Shown here: piece after piece, positions 24,569 through 33,205 of the stretch
Numbering within the stretch: the first letter of the stretch is position 1
Layout: every line of letters begins with the position of its first letter
Origin: Parvicella sp964387945
Lineage (GTDB): Bacteria; Bacteroidota; Bacteroidia; Flavobacteriales_D; Parvicellaceae
NCBI GenBank assembly: GCA_964387945.1
Contig: CAYLYX010000007.1
Span: forward strand, 62,001-126,000
Direction of reading: 5' to 3'
DNA length: 64,000 bases
Made by a program: the position numbers and the translations under genes
The notes under the pieces: generated by a model
Seen by the model: only the letters and a program-made list of their open reading frames with translations
The model's database searches: none
What the model was told of the DNA's origin: nothing

Positions 24569-26113
24569 TTAGTTGTTCTTTTTTGGCAATTCAATAAAAA
24601 AAGTAGTTCCTTCTCCTAATTTACTTTCAAAACTAATCTGTCCCTCGAGGAGTTCTACATACTTTTTGACAATATTCAATCCTAACCCAGTTCCCTGAAT
24701 ATTCGAAACATTTTCTGCTCGATAGAAGCGCTCAAACATGTTGTCTTGTTCGTGATCTGGGATTCCAATTCCATTATCTGAGACACTGATCAAAAGACAA
24801 TTATCCTCTTCTTTTAAGTCGATGGTCACTAAACCATCATCTCCAGAGTATTTTAACCCATTCGACAGTAGGTTCAGTAAAATATTCTTGAGTATTTTCT
24901 CATCAGACTCAAAATAACAGTTTGATTTTGGTCCAATGTAGGACACTTGTTGAGACTCCTTTCGAAGGGACGCCAATTCATCGATTGCATATTGAATCAA
25001 TTCACAGAAATTAACCTCCTCTATCGTAACATCCACTTTATTGGAGTTGAGTTTTTCGAACGAGAGGAAATCATTCAAAATACCAGTTAGGTTTCCTACC
25101 GAAGACTTTATCCTGTCGGTGTGTTTCAAACGGTTCGGTTGCTGCTCGGTTTGTTCATATTTCTCGATCAGACTGGCAGACGAAAGAATAGCACTCAGCG
25201 GGGTTCTGAACTCATGCGAAGCCATTGATACAAATCGAGACTTCATCTCTCCCAACTCTTTTTCCTTTTGCAGCGCTTTTGCTTGTTCTTTTTCAATCGT
25301 TTTTTGCTTAGTGATGTTGATCTCAACAATAAGATATCGCTTTCTGGTTTTCGTATGTGAAGTGATACCCACAAAATGCACTTCGTAATTCCCTTCTGAA
25401 TGTTCGATCTCGCAAATTTGATTCTCTCCACTTTTTACCAACTCAAAAGTACTCTCTAGTGTTTTTCTCGACTCGCTTTCAAAGCGATCGAGGTAATTGG
25501 TACCAATCAGCTCTTCTTTATCATACCCTAGTTTATTCAATTCAGAACCATCTGCAAAAATGTAGTTTAATTCTTGATCAACGACATTAATTACACCATC
25601 TGGAAAGTTATTGGCAATGGACTTATACAGGTTCTGACTTTCCTCTAGGTCTTTAGTTCTCTTCACCACCAATGACTCCAATTCTGTATTTAGTTTTTGA
25701 AGGTTGTCTTGTGCATTCTTTAATTCATTTTCCATTGCCACGCGTGTGGTAATATCAGACACCAATCCCATAACGAAACGCTTGCCATCCATCTGAAAAT
25801 AATTCAAACTCACCTCAACCGGAAAAACAACTCCATCCTTTCGCTCTCCCTGCAACTGCATCCCGGCTTTTCCCATGGGACGAGAATGCGGGTTCTCTAA
25901 ATAGTCATCTCTATAAGAAACGTGCCTACTTCTTTTTGACATGGGAACCAATCGTTCGATGGTCTCACCTAAGAGTTCCTCTTCTGTGTAGCCAAACAAA
26001 TCAAGCAATCGGGTATTGACCAGTTGAATTTTTGATTCACTATCCACTACCACCAAACCTTCTGAGGCCGAATTAAAAGCAATTTTGAATAACTGAGTGG
26101 AGTCGGTTTTCAT
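24569..26113 (-). CDS. Soluble PAS-PAS hybrid-free histidine kinase
   Basis: 514 residues from the ATG at 26113; an upstream TTG is in frame but lies in the regulatory region. Two PAS domains (about 5-125 and 160-275, with a PAC-like segment GLVSDITTR after the first) are joined by a coiled coil. HisKA follows with MASHEFRTPLSAIL (His300), and HATPase_c carries the N box NLLSNGLKYSG, G1 DNGIGIP and G2 GTGLGLNIV. No membrane helix is present, so it senses a cytosolic cue, as oxygen- or redox-sensing PAS kinases such as FixL do; a heme ligand cannot be proven here. It partners the REC-CRP regulator. Confidence 0.92.
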   Translation of the reverse strand: MKTDSTQLFKIAFNSASEGLVVVDSESKIQLVNTRLLDLFGYTEEELLGETIERLVPMSKRSRHVSYRDDYLENPHSRPMGKAGMQLQGERKDGVVFPVEVSLNYFQMDGKRFVMGLVSDITTRVAMENELKNAQDNLQKLNTELESLVVKRTKDLEESQNLYKSIANNFPDGVINVVDQELNYIFADGSELNKLGYDKEELIGTNYLDRFESESRKTLESTFELVKSGENQICEIEHSEGNYEVHFVGITSHTKTRKRYLIVEINITKQKTIEKEQAKALQKEKELGEMKSRFVSMASHEFRTPLSAILSSASLIEKYEQTEQQPNRLKHTDRIKSSVGNLTGILNDFLSFEKLNSNKVDVTIEEVNFCELIQYAIDELASLRKESQQVSYIGPKSNCYFESDEKILKNILLNLLSNGLKYSGDDGLVTIDLKEEDNCLLISVSDNGIGIPDHEQDNMFERFYRAENVSNIQGTGLGLNIVKKYVELLEGQISFESKLGEGTTFFIELPKKNN

Positions 26114-26137
26114 AGCGTATAGTCCATCACAAATATA

Positions 26138-26202
26138 TGACAAAAATCACATTTCGAAGTGACAAATTCAAAGATCACATCCATAAGTAATTTATACATT
26201 TG
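26138..26202 (+). promoter_or_regulatory. Tandem CRP/FNR-type sites and -7 box of uspA (divergent with the kinase)
   Basis: TGA-CAAAAA-TCA at 26138-26149 is identical in its 12 bases to the distal site at 22360. A second element TGA-N5-TCA lies at 26160-26170, starting 22 bp later and 42 bp before the last G of the -7 box TACATTTG (26195-26202), which matches the consensus fully. There is no TTG at -33. The distal site is 25 bp upstream of the kinase start and could also control the kinase-regulator operon. Confidence 0.65.
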
Positions 26203-26221
26203 AAGTGTAAAAACTAAAAAC

Positions 26222-27010
26222 ATGAAGAACATACTTGTACCTACCGACTTTTCAAGTGCAGCTGATATTGCCCTCAGATATGCACTCCAATTAGCTTCTC
26301 GTTTTGACGCTAAATTATTCATCTTAAATAGCTATGAAATTCCTCATAGTGGTGCCACTATGATGGTAAGTATCAACGACCTTTTGCAGGAGGAATCGCA
26401 AAAAGGGCTACAACGATTGAAAACACGTCTTGGTGAAGACTACCCTAGTTTGGATATTCAAACCCTTAGCATGCAAGGAAGCCTAGAGGGTTGTGTACAG
26501 AAATCAATTGACGAATTTAACCTGGATTTAGTGATAATGGGGACAACTGGCGCCACTGGAATTGAAGGGAAACTATTTGGCAGCAATACCGCCAGTTTGA
26601 TTCGAAACATTTCTGCGCCTTTGGTTGTACTTCCCCATGATGCTGAAATCAATGAACCTTGTAAAATTGGCATCGCTACGGATTTTAAATTTGACGTAGA
26701 GGATGAAATCTATAATCCAGTGCGTGAAATGGCCTTAAACTATGGCTCGAGCATTAACTTCATTAACGTAACGACTAAGTTTAAAGAAGAAGAACTGAGC
26801 GCTATGGAGAAGAAATTCGGAATGGACATCGACTTTGTTTACAACGAAGATGTGGAAGAGGGGATTCGCGAGTATTTGACAGATAAGAAACTTGACCTAT
26901 TGGTTATCATTGCTGAGAAACATGGGATTTTTCACAGTATTTTCAAGCCCTCTCACAGTAAAATGATGGCTAGAGAATTGGATATCCCTATGATGATCTT
27001 GGCTCAATAA
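26222..27010 (+). CDS. Tandem-domain universal stress protein
   Basis: 262 residues made of two Usp domains. The first (1-145) begins MKNILVPTDFSSAAD and keeps the ATP-binding motif G-x2-G-x9-GS in GTTGATGIEGKLFGS. The second (about 148-262) lacks that motif. Cytosolic. Usp proteins of this type accumulate under oxygen limitation, stress or stasis in many bacteria. The gene sits behind tandem CRP/FNR-type sites and is followed by a terminator just before ccoI. Confidence 0.9.
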   Translation: MKNILVPTDFSSAADIALRYALQLASRFDAKLFILNSYEIPHSGATMMVSINDLLQEESQKGLQRLKTRLGEDYPSLDIQTLSMQGSLEGCVQKSIDEFNLDLVIMGTTGATGIEGKLFGSNTASLIRNISAPLVVLPHDAEINEPCKIGIATDFKFDVEDEIYNPVREMALNYGSSINFINVTTKFKEEELSAMEKKFGMDIDFVYNEDVEEGIREYLTDKKLDLLVIIAEKHGIFHSIFKPSHSKMMARELDIPMMILAQ

Positions 27011-27034
27011 CAGCACACCACTTATTTCATTTCG

Positions 27035-27062
27035 AGGAGTGCATTTGCACTCCTTCTTTTTT
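27035..27062 (+). terminator. Hairpin with T run between uspA and ccoI
   Basis: AGGAGTGCA (27035-27043) pairs perfectly with TGCACTCCT (27046-27054) and is followed by TCTTTTTTA. It looks like the uspA terminator but ends only a few bases before the ccoI ATG at 27066, leaving no room for a separate promoter after it. It may instead act as an attenuator. Confidence 0.7.
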
Positions 27063-27065
27063 ATC

Positions 27066-29420
27066 ATGAAAGAACAATGCGCACATTGCGGTGAAGATTG
27101 TAAGGAAGGTACGATCCAACTTGAAGATAAATCCTTTTGCTGCAACGGCTGTAAAACGGTGTATCAAATTCTTCAGGACAATGACTTATGCCAGTACTAC
27201 AAGGATGGTGAAACACCAGGAAACACGATAAGAAATGAGGCGTACTACGATAAGTTTGACGTTCTAGACGACCCAGATACAGCTCGTTTATTTACGCAAT
27301 TTGCAGATGGAAAAATACAAAAATTCATCTTCAAAATTCCTTCGATTCACTGCAGTTCCTGCATCTGGTTGCTCGAGCACCTCAACAAACTAAACCCTGA
27401 TATACTCTCTTCGGAAGTTAACTTTCAGAAAAAAGAAGTTTTTATTTCATGTAATACTAACCTTACACTGAAAGAGCTTGCTATTCTTTTGAGTTCTATT
27501 GGATATGAACCTAGCTTGAACGTCTCTGAGAATTTTCAAAAAAAGAATAACTTCAAGTTGATCATTAAAATCGGGATTGCGGGATTTTGCTTTGGCAACA
27601 TCATGCTATTCGCTTTCCCAGAGTATTTGGGCTTAGAAGATGATCAATTCTCCAAGTTTTTCGCTTGGCTTTCCTTTGGCTTGAGTATTCCAACCCTTTT
27701 CTATGCGGGATCTGACTATATCAAAAGTGCAATTGACAGCGTTCAGCAGCGCTACATCAACATGGACATTCCCATTGCCATTGGGATGATCACTATTTTT
27801 GCAAGAAGTACCTACGAACTAATCTCGGGGATTGGACCAGGTTATTTCGATTCGCTTTCTGGTCTGGTTTTCTTTTTGTTGGTCGGAAAATGGTTTCAAC
27901 AAAAAACATATGACACATTGTCTTTTGAAAGAACTTACAAATCTTATTTTCCTCTTTCTGTAAACGTGCAACAAGGTGATGGCAAGGTTCATAAAAAACT
28001 GGAAGAGTTGAATGTAGGTGATATCATCTTTATCCGAAACGAAGAAATCATCCCAGCCGATGGCATGCTACTCTCTCCTTCTGCCGCTATTGATTACAGC
28101 TTTGTGACTGGTGAGTCTGACCCAGTTGCTAGTCGAGCACGAGAAGTTCTATATGCGGGAGGTAAAAATCAAGGTACAGAAATAAAACTGCAACTCACTA
28201 AGCGACCCAACAGCAGCTACTTGACACAATTGTGGAACAAAGATGAGAGTACAGCCAAAAACTCTGTCAATATGCTTGCCGATGCCGTGAGTAAATATTT
28301 CACCATTGCTGTTTTGTTCATTACACTTGGCACACTACTTTTTTGGTGGATTTTTGACCCAAGTAAAATCTGGACTTCCGTTACAGCTGTTCTTATCGTG
28401 GCGTGCCCTTGTGCTTTAGCGCTCACCATTCCTTTTACCCTTGGCAACTCCATACGTTACCTAGGAAGAAAAGCCATCTATTTAAAAAACACATATATCA
28501 TTGAGAAATTGGCCAAGGTTACCTCTATTACCTTTGACAAAACGGGAACCTTAACCCGATTGAACGCGAAAAACGTTACCTATCACCCCAAAAACGATGT
28601 TCAGCTTGATAGTTATGCATCGATCATCAAATCGATAGTTATAAACAGCACGCACCCAATTAGCAAATCGATTGCAGATCACTTGGGAAACTTTGAGACG
28701 TTGTCCATTACAGACTACAAAGAAATTCCTGGAATTGGAGTGGAAGGCAGTCATCAAAATTGCAACTATCGCGTTGGAAAGATCTCGGGCGATCTGACCT
28801 CTGATGAGCAACACAGTGTTGGCTTTTATGTCGACAACGAATTGGCAGGTTATTTTTCTATCCAACCTTCTTTCAGGACAGGAGTTGACCATCTTAACAA
28901 GCATTTGCAATCACTTGGCTATCAGCAGCATTTAATCTCTGGAGATACTGCCCGAGAAGATGAAGCCATCTCCGCCCTACTCCATTTTGACTCCAAAAAG
29001 TATCAGGTGACACCACCGGAAAAAAAGTCCTTAATCAAGACGTTGCAAGAAAGACAAGAAAACGTTTTGATGATTGGCGATGGGTTGAATGATGCAGGAG
29101 CGCTTCTTCAGGCAGATGTAGGCATAGCGGTATCAGATGATGTCAACTACTTCGTTCCTGCCTGTGATGTGATCATGGATGGTCATTCTGTGAAGTACCT
29201 CGACAAACTTTTGCGTTTTTCGAAGATCAACATACGCATCATTCGCTATGGATTCATTCTATCTTTCATTTACAATGTGATTGGTTTATCCTTCGCAATA
29301 TCAGGTTCGCTAAGCCCCATTATCGCAGCCATCTTAATGCCTTTGAGTTCGATAACGGTAGTCGCGTTTACTTCCATTAGTTCGAAGGTTTCTTACCATC
29401 AATTATTCGATAAAAACTGA
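27066..29420 (+). CDS. ccoI: Copper-translocating P1B-type ATPase for cbb3 oxidase assembly (CcoI/FixI)
   Basis: 785 residues from the ATG at 27066. The Cys-rich N-terminus (CAHCGEDC..CCNGC, YQIL) is the domain typical of CcoI/FixI, followed by an HMA domain with CSSC (Cys96, Cys99). Eight membrane helices surround the P-type core: TGES, the copper CPC motif at 447-449, DKTGTLT (Asp491), HP in THPISKSI and GDGLNDAGAL. It exports copper from the cytosol for insertion into the CcoN haem-copper centre. It lies upstream of ccoS as usual in Bacteroidota. The start was set past a hairpin at 27035-27062. The stop codon TGA is also the first half of a regulatory site at 29418. Confidence 0.95.
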   Translation: MKEQCAHCGEDCKEGTIQLEDKSFCCNGCKTVYQILQDNDLCQYYKDGETPGNTIRNEAYYDKFDVLDDPDTARLFTQFADGKIQKFIFKIPSIHCSSCIWLLEHLNKLNPDILSSEVNFQKKEVFISCNTNLTLKELAILLSSIGYEPSLNVSENFQKKNNFKLIIKIGIAGFCFGNIMLFAFPEYLGLEDDQFSKFFAWLSFGLSIPTLFYAGSDYIKSAIDSVQQRYINMDIPIAIGMITIFARSTYELISGIGPGYFDSLSGLVFFLLVGKWFQQKTYDTLSFERTYKSYFPLSVNVQQGDGKVHKKLEELNVGDIIFIRNEEIIPADGMLLSPSAAIDYSFVTGESDPVASRAREVLYAGGKNQGTEIKLQLTKRPNSSYLTQLWNKDESTAKNSVNMLADAVSKYFTIAVLFITLGTLLFWWIFDPSKIWTSVTAVLIVACPCALALTIPFTLGNSIRYLGRKAIYLKNTYIIEKLAKVTSITFDKTGTLTRLNAKNVTYHPKNDVQLDSYASIIKSIVINSTHPISKSIADHLGNFETLSITDYKEIPGIGVEGSHQNCNYRVGKISGDLTSDEQHSVGFYVDNELAGYFSIQPSFRTGVDHLNKHLQSLGYQQHLISGDTAREDEAISALLHFDSKKYQVTPPEKKSLIKTLQERQENVLMIGDGLNDAGALLQADVGIAVSDDVNYFVPACDVIMDGHSVKYLDKLLRFSKINIRIIRYGFILSFIYNVIGLSFAISGSLSPIIAAILMPLSSITVVAFTSISSKVSYHQLFDKN

Positions 29421-29482
29421 TTAATATCATACTGCTCGTTGATATTACTCATGTGTCACAAAAGTGTCATTTAGTCTCTTTG
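29418..29482 (+). promoter_or_regulatory. Tandem FNR-type sites and -7 box of the ccoS-ccoNOQP operon
   Basis: TGA-TTAATA-TCA at 29418-29429 overlaps the ccoI stop. TGA-TATTAC-TCA at 29440-29451 starts 22 bp later and 42 bp before the last G of TCTCTTTG (29475-29482). The first reads TGAT-N4-ATCA, the second TTGAT-N4-CTCA, close to the classical FNR box. No TTG is at -33. A direct repeat TGTCA-N6-TGTCA (29454-29469) lies between the second site and the -7 box. The leader would be about 20 bases. Confidence 0.7.
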
Positions 29483-29507
29483 TAATACACTTTCAAAGAG
29501 CGCACGT

Positions 29508-29690
29508 ATGTCTATTATTTTCCTTTTAACAGGTATTAGCCTTTTGCTAGCCGTAGGGTTTCTCGGAGCCTTTCTGTGGGCTATCAGAAATGGGCAATAT
29601 GAGGATGACTACACACCATCTGTGCGCATGCTATTTGAAGATCGTAAAGAAGAAAAAAAATCAAACGAAAATAAAAACAAAGAACAATGA
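29508..29690 (+). CDS. ccoS: cbb3 oxidase maturation protein CcoS
   Basis: 60 residues: one N-terminal membrane helix (IIFLLTGISLLLAVGFLGAF), then WAIRNGQYEDD, the hallmark CcoS sequence, and a charged Lys/Glu/Asn tail. CcoS is needed for cofactor insertion into the oxidase. It overlaps the start of ccoNO by 4 bp, so translation is probably coupled. Confidence 0.9.
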   Translation: MSIIFLLTGISLLLAVGFLGAFLWAIRNGQYEDDYTPSVRMLFEDRKEEKKSNENKNKEQ

Positions 29691-31891
29691 GTGTAGAGAA
29701 GTTTCATTATGACAACTCGATTGTAAAGAAGTTCGTGATTATGACCGCCCTGTGGGGAGTAGTCGGAATGCTAGTCGGGTTATTGGCTGCCTGCCAACTG
29801 GTGTGGCCAGAGTTAAACCTAACCTCTTGGTTAAGTTTCGGTAGGATTAGGCCACTGCATACCAATGCGGTGATCTTTGCCTTTGTGGGTAACGGTATTT
29901 TTGCCGGGGTCTATTATTCGCTTCAACGACTGCTAAAAAGTAGAATGTATAGCGATGCCTTGAGCAACATTAACTTTTGGGGATGGCAGTTTATTATTCT
30001 AACGGCTGTGGTCACCCTTCCTTTGGGAATCACTCAAGGAAAAGAGTATGCAGAGCTGGAATGGTGGATTGACATTCTTATTGCAGGCATCTGGGTGGTT
30101 TTTGGTTGGAACATGTTCGCCACCATTCTTAAACGAAGAGTTCGACACCTTTATGTAGCAATTTGGTTCTATATCGCCACATTCGTTACGGTTGCTGTAT
30201 TGCACATTGTTAACTCATTTGCACTTCCTGTATCTTTCACAAAGTCTTATTCTGTTTTTGCCGGTGTACAAGATGCCTTGGTACAATGGTGGTACGGGCA
30301 TAACGCAGTAGCGTTTTTCCTTACGACACCTTACTTGGGACTGATGTATTATTTTGTACCAAAAGCTGCAGATCGTCCGGTATATTCTTATCGACTGTCG
30401 ATCATTCACTTTTGGGCCCTGATCTTTATCTATATCTGGGCGGGACCTCACCACTTACTTTACTCTGCGCTTCCAGATTGGGCACAATCACTTGGAGTTG
30501 TTTTCTCTGTGATGCTGATTGCTCCTTCCTGGGGTGGAATGCTCAACGGACTCTTGACCCTAAGAGGTGCTTGGGATAAAGTGAGAGACAACGTAGTGCT
30601 TAAATTTATGGTGGTAGCGATCACTGCATATGGTATGAGCACCTTTGAAGGACCGATGCTATCGTTAAAATTCTTTAACACCATTTCTCACTTCACGGAC
30701 TGGACCATTGCTCACGTCCATGTAGGAGGGCTCGGATGGAACGGAATGTTAACATTTGGTATGCTCTACTACCTCATTCCAAAAATGTGGGGAACGAAAA
30801 TTCACTCTTTCAAATTAGCCAACTATCATTTCTGGATCGCTACTGTAGGAATTTTGCTTTATGTTATTCCGTTGTATTGGGCTGGATTCGTACAAGGTTT
30901 TATGTGGCAGGACTTCACCGAGGCTGGTAAGTTGCAACACGATGTTTTCCTTGACACAGTAACTAAACTTAGACCGTTTTACATGATGCGTGCTTTAGGT
31001 GGTGGTTTGTACATCATTGGTGCATTGATCATGGTTTACAACCTCATTCTAACTGCTAAAGGAGGATCTTTCATTAGTAACGAAGCTGCGGAAGCTCCAG
31101 CTTTGGTTAAAAATGCTAAGGTACACGATGATGGATACTGGCACAGAACTATCGAAAGAAAACCTGTGCGAATGCTCGTGCTGAGTTTAATCGTCATACT
31201 CATTGGAGGTTTGGTTGAGATCATACCAACCTTAATTGTGAAGTCTAACATTCCAACGATATCGAGTGTTAAACCCTACACGCCTCTGGAACTAGAAGGA
31301 AGGGACGTCTACATCTCCGAAGGATGTTATAACTGTCACTCACAATTGGTAAGACCACTACGTTTTGAAACAGAGCGATACGGTGAATACTCCAAAGCAG
31401 GTGAGTTTGTTTACGACCATCCTTTTCAATGGGGTTCTAAACGAACAGGGCCCGATTTACATCGTGAAGGAGAAGGAAACGTGCTTCAGAAAAGAGACGA
31501 CTATTGGCACTATGCTCACTTGATGGATCCACAGCAATCTAACCCTGGATCAATCATGCCTCCTTACCCTCATTTGCTGGAAGAAGAAGTAAATGTTGAT
31601 GGCACCAAAGACAAACTTGAAGCAATGGTTTCTCTTGGAGTTCCGTATTCAACTGATGAAATCAAGACCTATAAAAGCAACATGGATGCTCAGGCCACAA
31701 AACATGCAGATTTTATCAAGCAAAGTTTACTGAACAAAGGGTTTGAAATGCCAGATGGCAAATACAACAAACTGAAGAAATCAAAAATGATTGCTTTGAT
31801 CGCTTACCTACAGCGACTTGGTTCGGACATTCACAAACTGAATCAGCCTGAAGAGGAAGAAGCGGAAAATAGTTCACTAACCTTAAAATAA
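29687..31891 (+). CDS. ccoNO: Fused cbb3 cytochrome oxidase subunits I and II (CcoN-CcoO)
   Basis: 734 residues. Residues 1-470 are the CcoN subunit with about 12 membrane helices and the haem-copper ligand helices (WWYGHNAVAFF, WAGPHHLLYS, IAHVHVGGLGWNG). After a membrane anchor (about 495-515) comes the CcoO part with a c-type haem site CYNCH at 547-551 and Met ligand candidates in SIMPPYPHL. The gene fusion is usual in Bacteroidota. Together with CcoP it reduces oxygen at high affinity and pumps protons. Confidence 0.96.
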   Translation: MSVEKFHYDNSIVKKFVIMTALWGVVGMLVGLLAACQLVWPELNLTSWLSFGRIRPLHTNAVIFAFVGNGIFAGVYYSLQRLLKSRMYSDALSNINFWGWQFIILTAVVTLPLGITQGKEYAELEWWIDILIAGIWVVFGWNMFATILKRRVRHLYVAIWFYIATFVTVAVLHIVNSFALPVSFTKSYSVFAGVQDALVQWWYGHNAVAFFLTTPYLGLMYYFVPKAADRPVYSYRLSIIHFWALIFIYIWAGPHHLLYSALPDWAQSLGVVFSVMLIAPSWGGMLNGLLTLRGAWDKVRDNVVLKFMVVAITAYGMSTFEGPMLSLKFFNTISHFTDWTIAHVHVGGLGWNGMLTFGMLYYLIPKMWGTKIHSFKLANYHFWIATVGILLYVIPLYWAGFVQGFMWQDFTEAGKLQHDVFLDTVTKLRPFYMMRALGGGLYIIGALIMVYNLILTAKGGSFISNEAAEAPALVKNAKVHDDGYWHRTIERKPVRMLVLSLIVILIGGLVEIIPTLIVKSNIPTISSVKPYTPLELEGRDVYISEGCYNCHSQLVRPLRFETERYGEYSKAGEFVYDHPFQWGSKRTGPDLHREGEGNVLQKRDDYWHYAHLMDPQQSNPGSIMPPYPHLLEEEVNVDGTKDKLEAMVSLGVPYSTDEIKTYKSNMDAQATKHADFIKQSLLNKGFEMPDGKYNKLKKSKMIALIAYLQRLGSDIHKLNQPEEEEAENSSLTLK

Positions 31892-31898
31892 TATTCCA

Positions 31899-32105
31899 AT
31901 GCTAAAATTCATCAAACATCACTTATCAACGATAGACGGAATTGAAATCTATCCATTGATTTCATTCGGAATATTCTTTTTGTTCTTTATCATCCTATTC
32001 ATATATGTGTTTTTGGGTGGAAAGAACAGGTTTAAAGACGTGAGTTTATTGCCACTTTCTGATCCTAATGATCCGAGAGAACAAAATGAAGAAACACAAT
32101 CATAG
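31899..32105 (+). CDS. CcoQ-like small subunit
   Basis: 68 residues with one membrane helix (IYPLISFGIFFLFFIILFIYVFLG) and a polar tail with LPLSDPNDP. Position between ccoNO and ccoP and size fit a CcoQ/FixQ-type stabilising subunit; sequence similarity to proteobacterial CcoQ is slight, so I leave the symbol empty. Confidence 0.75.
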   Translation: MLKFIKHHLSTIDGIEIYPLISFGIFFLFFIILFIYVFLGGKNRFKDVSLLPLSDPNDPREQNEETQS

Positions 32106-32130
32106 CCAACTTAAAAAAAACTAGAATACC

Positions 32131-33135
32131 ATGAAATATCAAATAACATTCTGGATGCTTGTTGTGGCTGCAATTATACTGCTGGCGGGTATCGCAATCA
32201 TGGCTGGATCCATTCAAACACTTCTAAAGACTAAGTCTTTTAGAGAAAAGAAAAAGAAAGAAAACTCAGGTAGTGATGCCCTAAAAACGCTTCTTCTACT
32301 GGTGGTAGGACTACTTTTCTCAGGGTCTACTTTCGCTGCTGGGGCTCCAGAACAAGAAAACCCCATTTTTGAACCAGAGATGAGCGACATCATTGGTGTA
32401 GCCATCGTGGATGTTCTGCTCTTGTTTATCTTCTTCTATTTTCAGCGTGTGTTCAATAACTTGGCACAGGGTCTGCTTCCAGCGAAAGCGCTAAAAGAGA
32501 GAAACCCTTGGTTTAAGTTGAACAAAGCACTCACTGATGCGGTAGATATTGAAGATGAGGAGACCGTAATGATGGATCACGAGTACGATGGTATTCGCGA
32601 ACTGGATAACAACCTACCACCCTGGTGGAAATGGGGTTTTTATGCAACCATTGTTTTCGCGATTGTCTACCTTCTGAATTATCATGTATTTCAGTACGGA
32701 GACCTTCAATACGAAGCTTATGAAAAAGAGATGGCAATTGCCGAAGAGCAAAAACAGGCCTATCTGGCTACGCTTAAACTTTCTGTGGATGAAACGAATG
32801 TAACGCAGCTCGTAGAGAGTGCAGATCTTGATGCCGGAAAGAAAATATTCACGAGCAAATGTGCTATTTGTCATGGTGATAAAGGGCAAGGAAACACTGG
32901 TCCTAACCTTACAGACGAACACTGGATTTATGGCAATGACATTGTGAATGTCTTCAGCACCATTAAGTATGGAACGTCTAACGGGATGACAGCCTGGGGT
33001 GATGATGACATGCTTCTAGGGCACGAAATGCAACAGGTAGCATCCTTCGTAATGTCCCTTCACGGTACGTTTGCTGATGGAGGTTTGCCTCCTCAGGGAG
33101 AAAAACGTGAGAAGGTAACTCCTGTTACAGAATAA
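32131..33135 (+). CDS. ccoP: cbb3 oxidase diheme-type subunit III (CcoP), single CXXCH
   Basis: 334 residues with membrane helices at about 5-28, 45-65, 85-105 and 165-185. The FixP N-terminal signature is DGIRELDNNLPPWW. One class I cytochrome c domain carries CAICH (244-248) with Met ligand candidate NGMTAWG. Proteobacterial CcoP has two haem sites; only one is visible here, as in many Bacteroidota versions. It transfers electrons to CcoNO. A hairpin at 33162-33191 follows. Confidence 0.92.
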   Translation: MKYQITFWMLVVAAIILLAGIAIMAGSIQTLLKTKSFREKKKKENSGSDALKTLLLLVVGLLFSGSTFAAGAPEQENPIFEPEMSDIIGVAIVDVLLLFIFFYFQRVFNNLAQGLLPAKALKERNPWFKLNKALTDAVDIEDEETVMMDHEYDGIRELDNNLPPWWKWGFYATIVFAIVYLLNYHVFQYGDLQYEAYEKEMAIAEEQKQAYLATLKLSVDETNVTQLVESADLDAGKKIFTSKCAICHGDKGQGNTGPNLTDEHWIYGNDIVNVFSTIKYGTSNGMTAWGDDDMLLGHEMQQVASFVMSLHGTFADGGLPPQGEKREKVTPVTE

Positions 33136-33161
33136 CATTTTTTTGGAACCTAAATTTGATA

Positions 33162-33191
33162 AGCGTGCTCCTTAACTTATTGGAGCATGCT
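33162..33191 (+). promoter_or_regulatory. Hairpin between ccoP and ccoG
   Basis: AGCGTGCTCC and GGAGCATGCT form a 10-bp stem (one G-U pair) with a 10-base loop, ending 14 bp before the ccoG start. No T run follows, so it is not a plain terminator; it may stabilise the upstream mRNA or lower ccoG expression. Confidence 0.5.
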
Positions 33192-33205
33192 TAAACTCAA
33201 AAGAC

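Noticed and set aside
29454..29469. Direct repeat TGTCA-N6-TGTCA between the ccoS sites and the -7 box
   Set aside because: It resembles a further regulator site but is absent from the other two promoters, so I do not call it a separate element.
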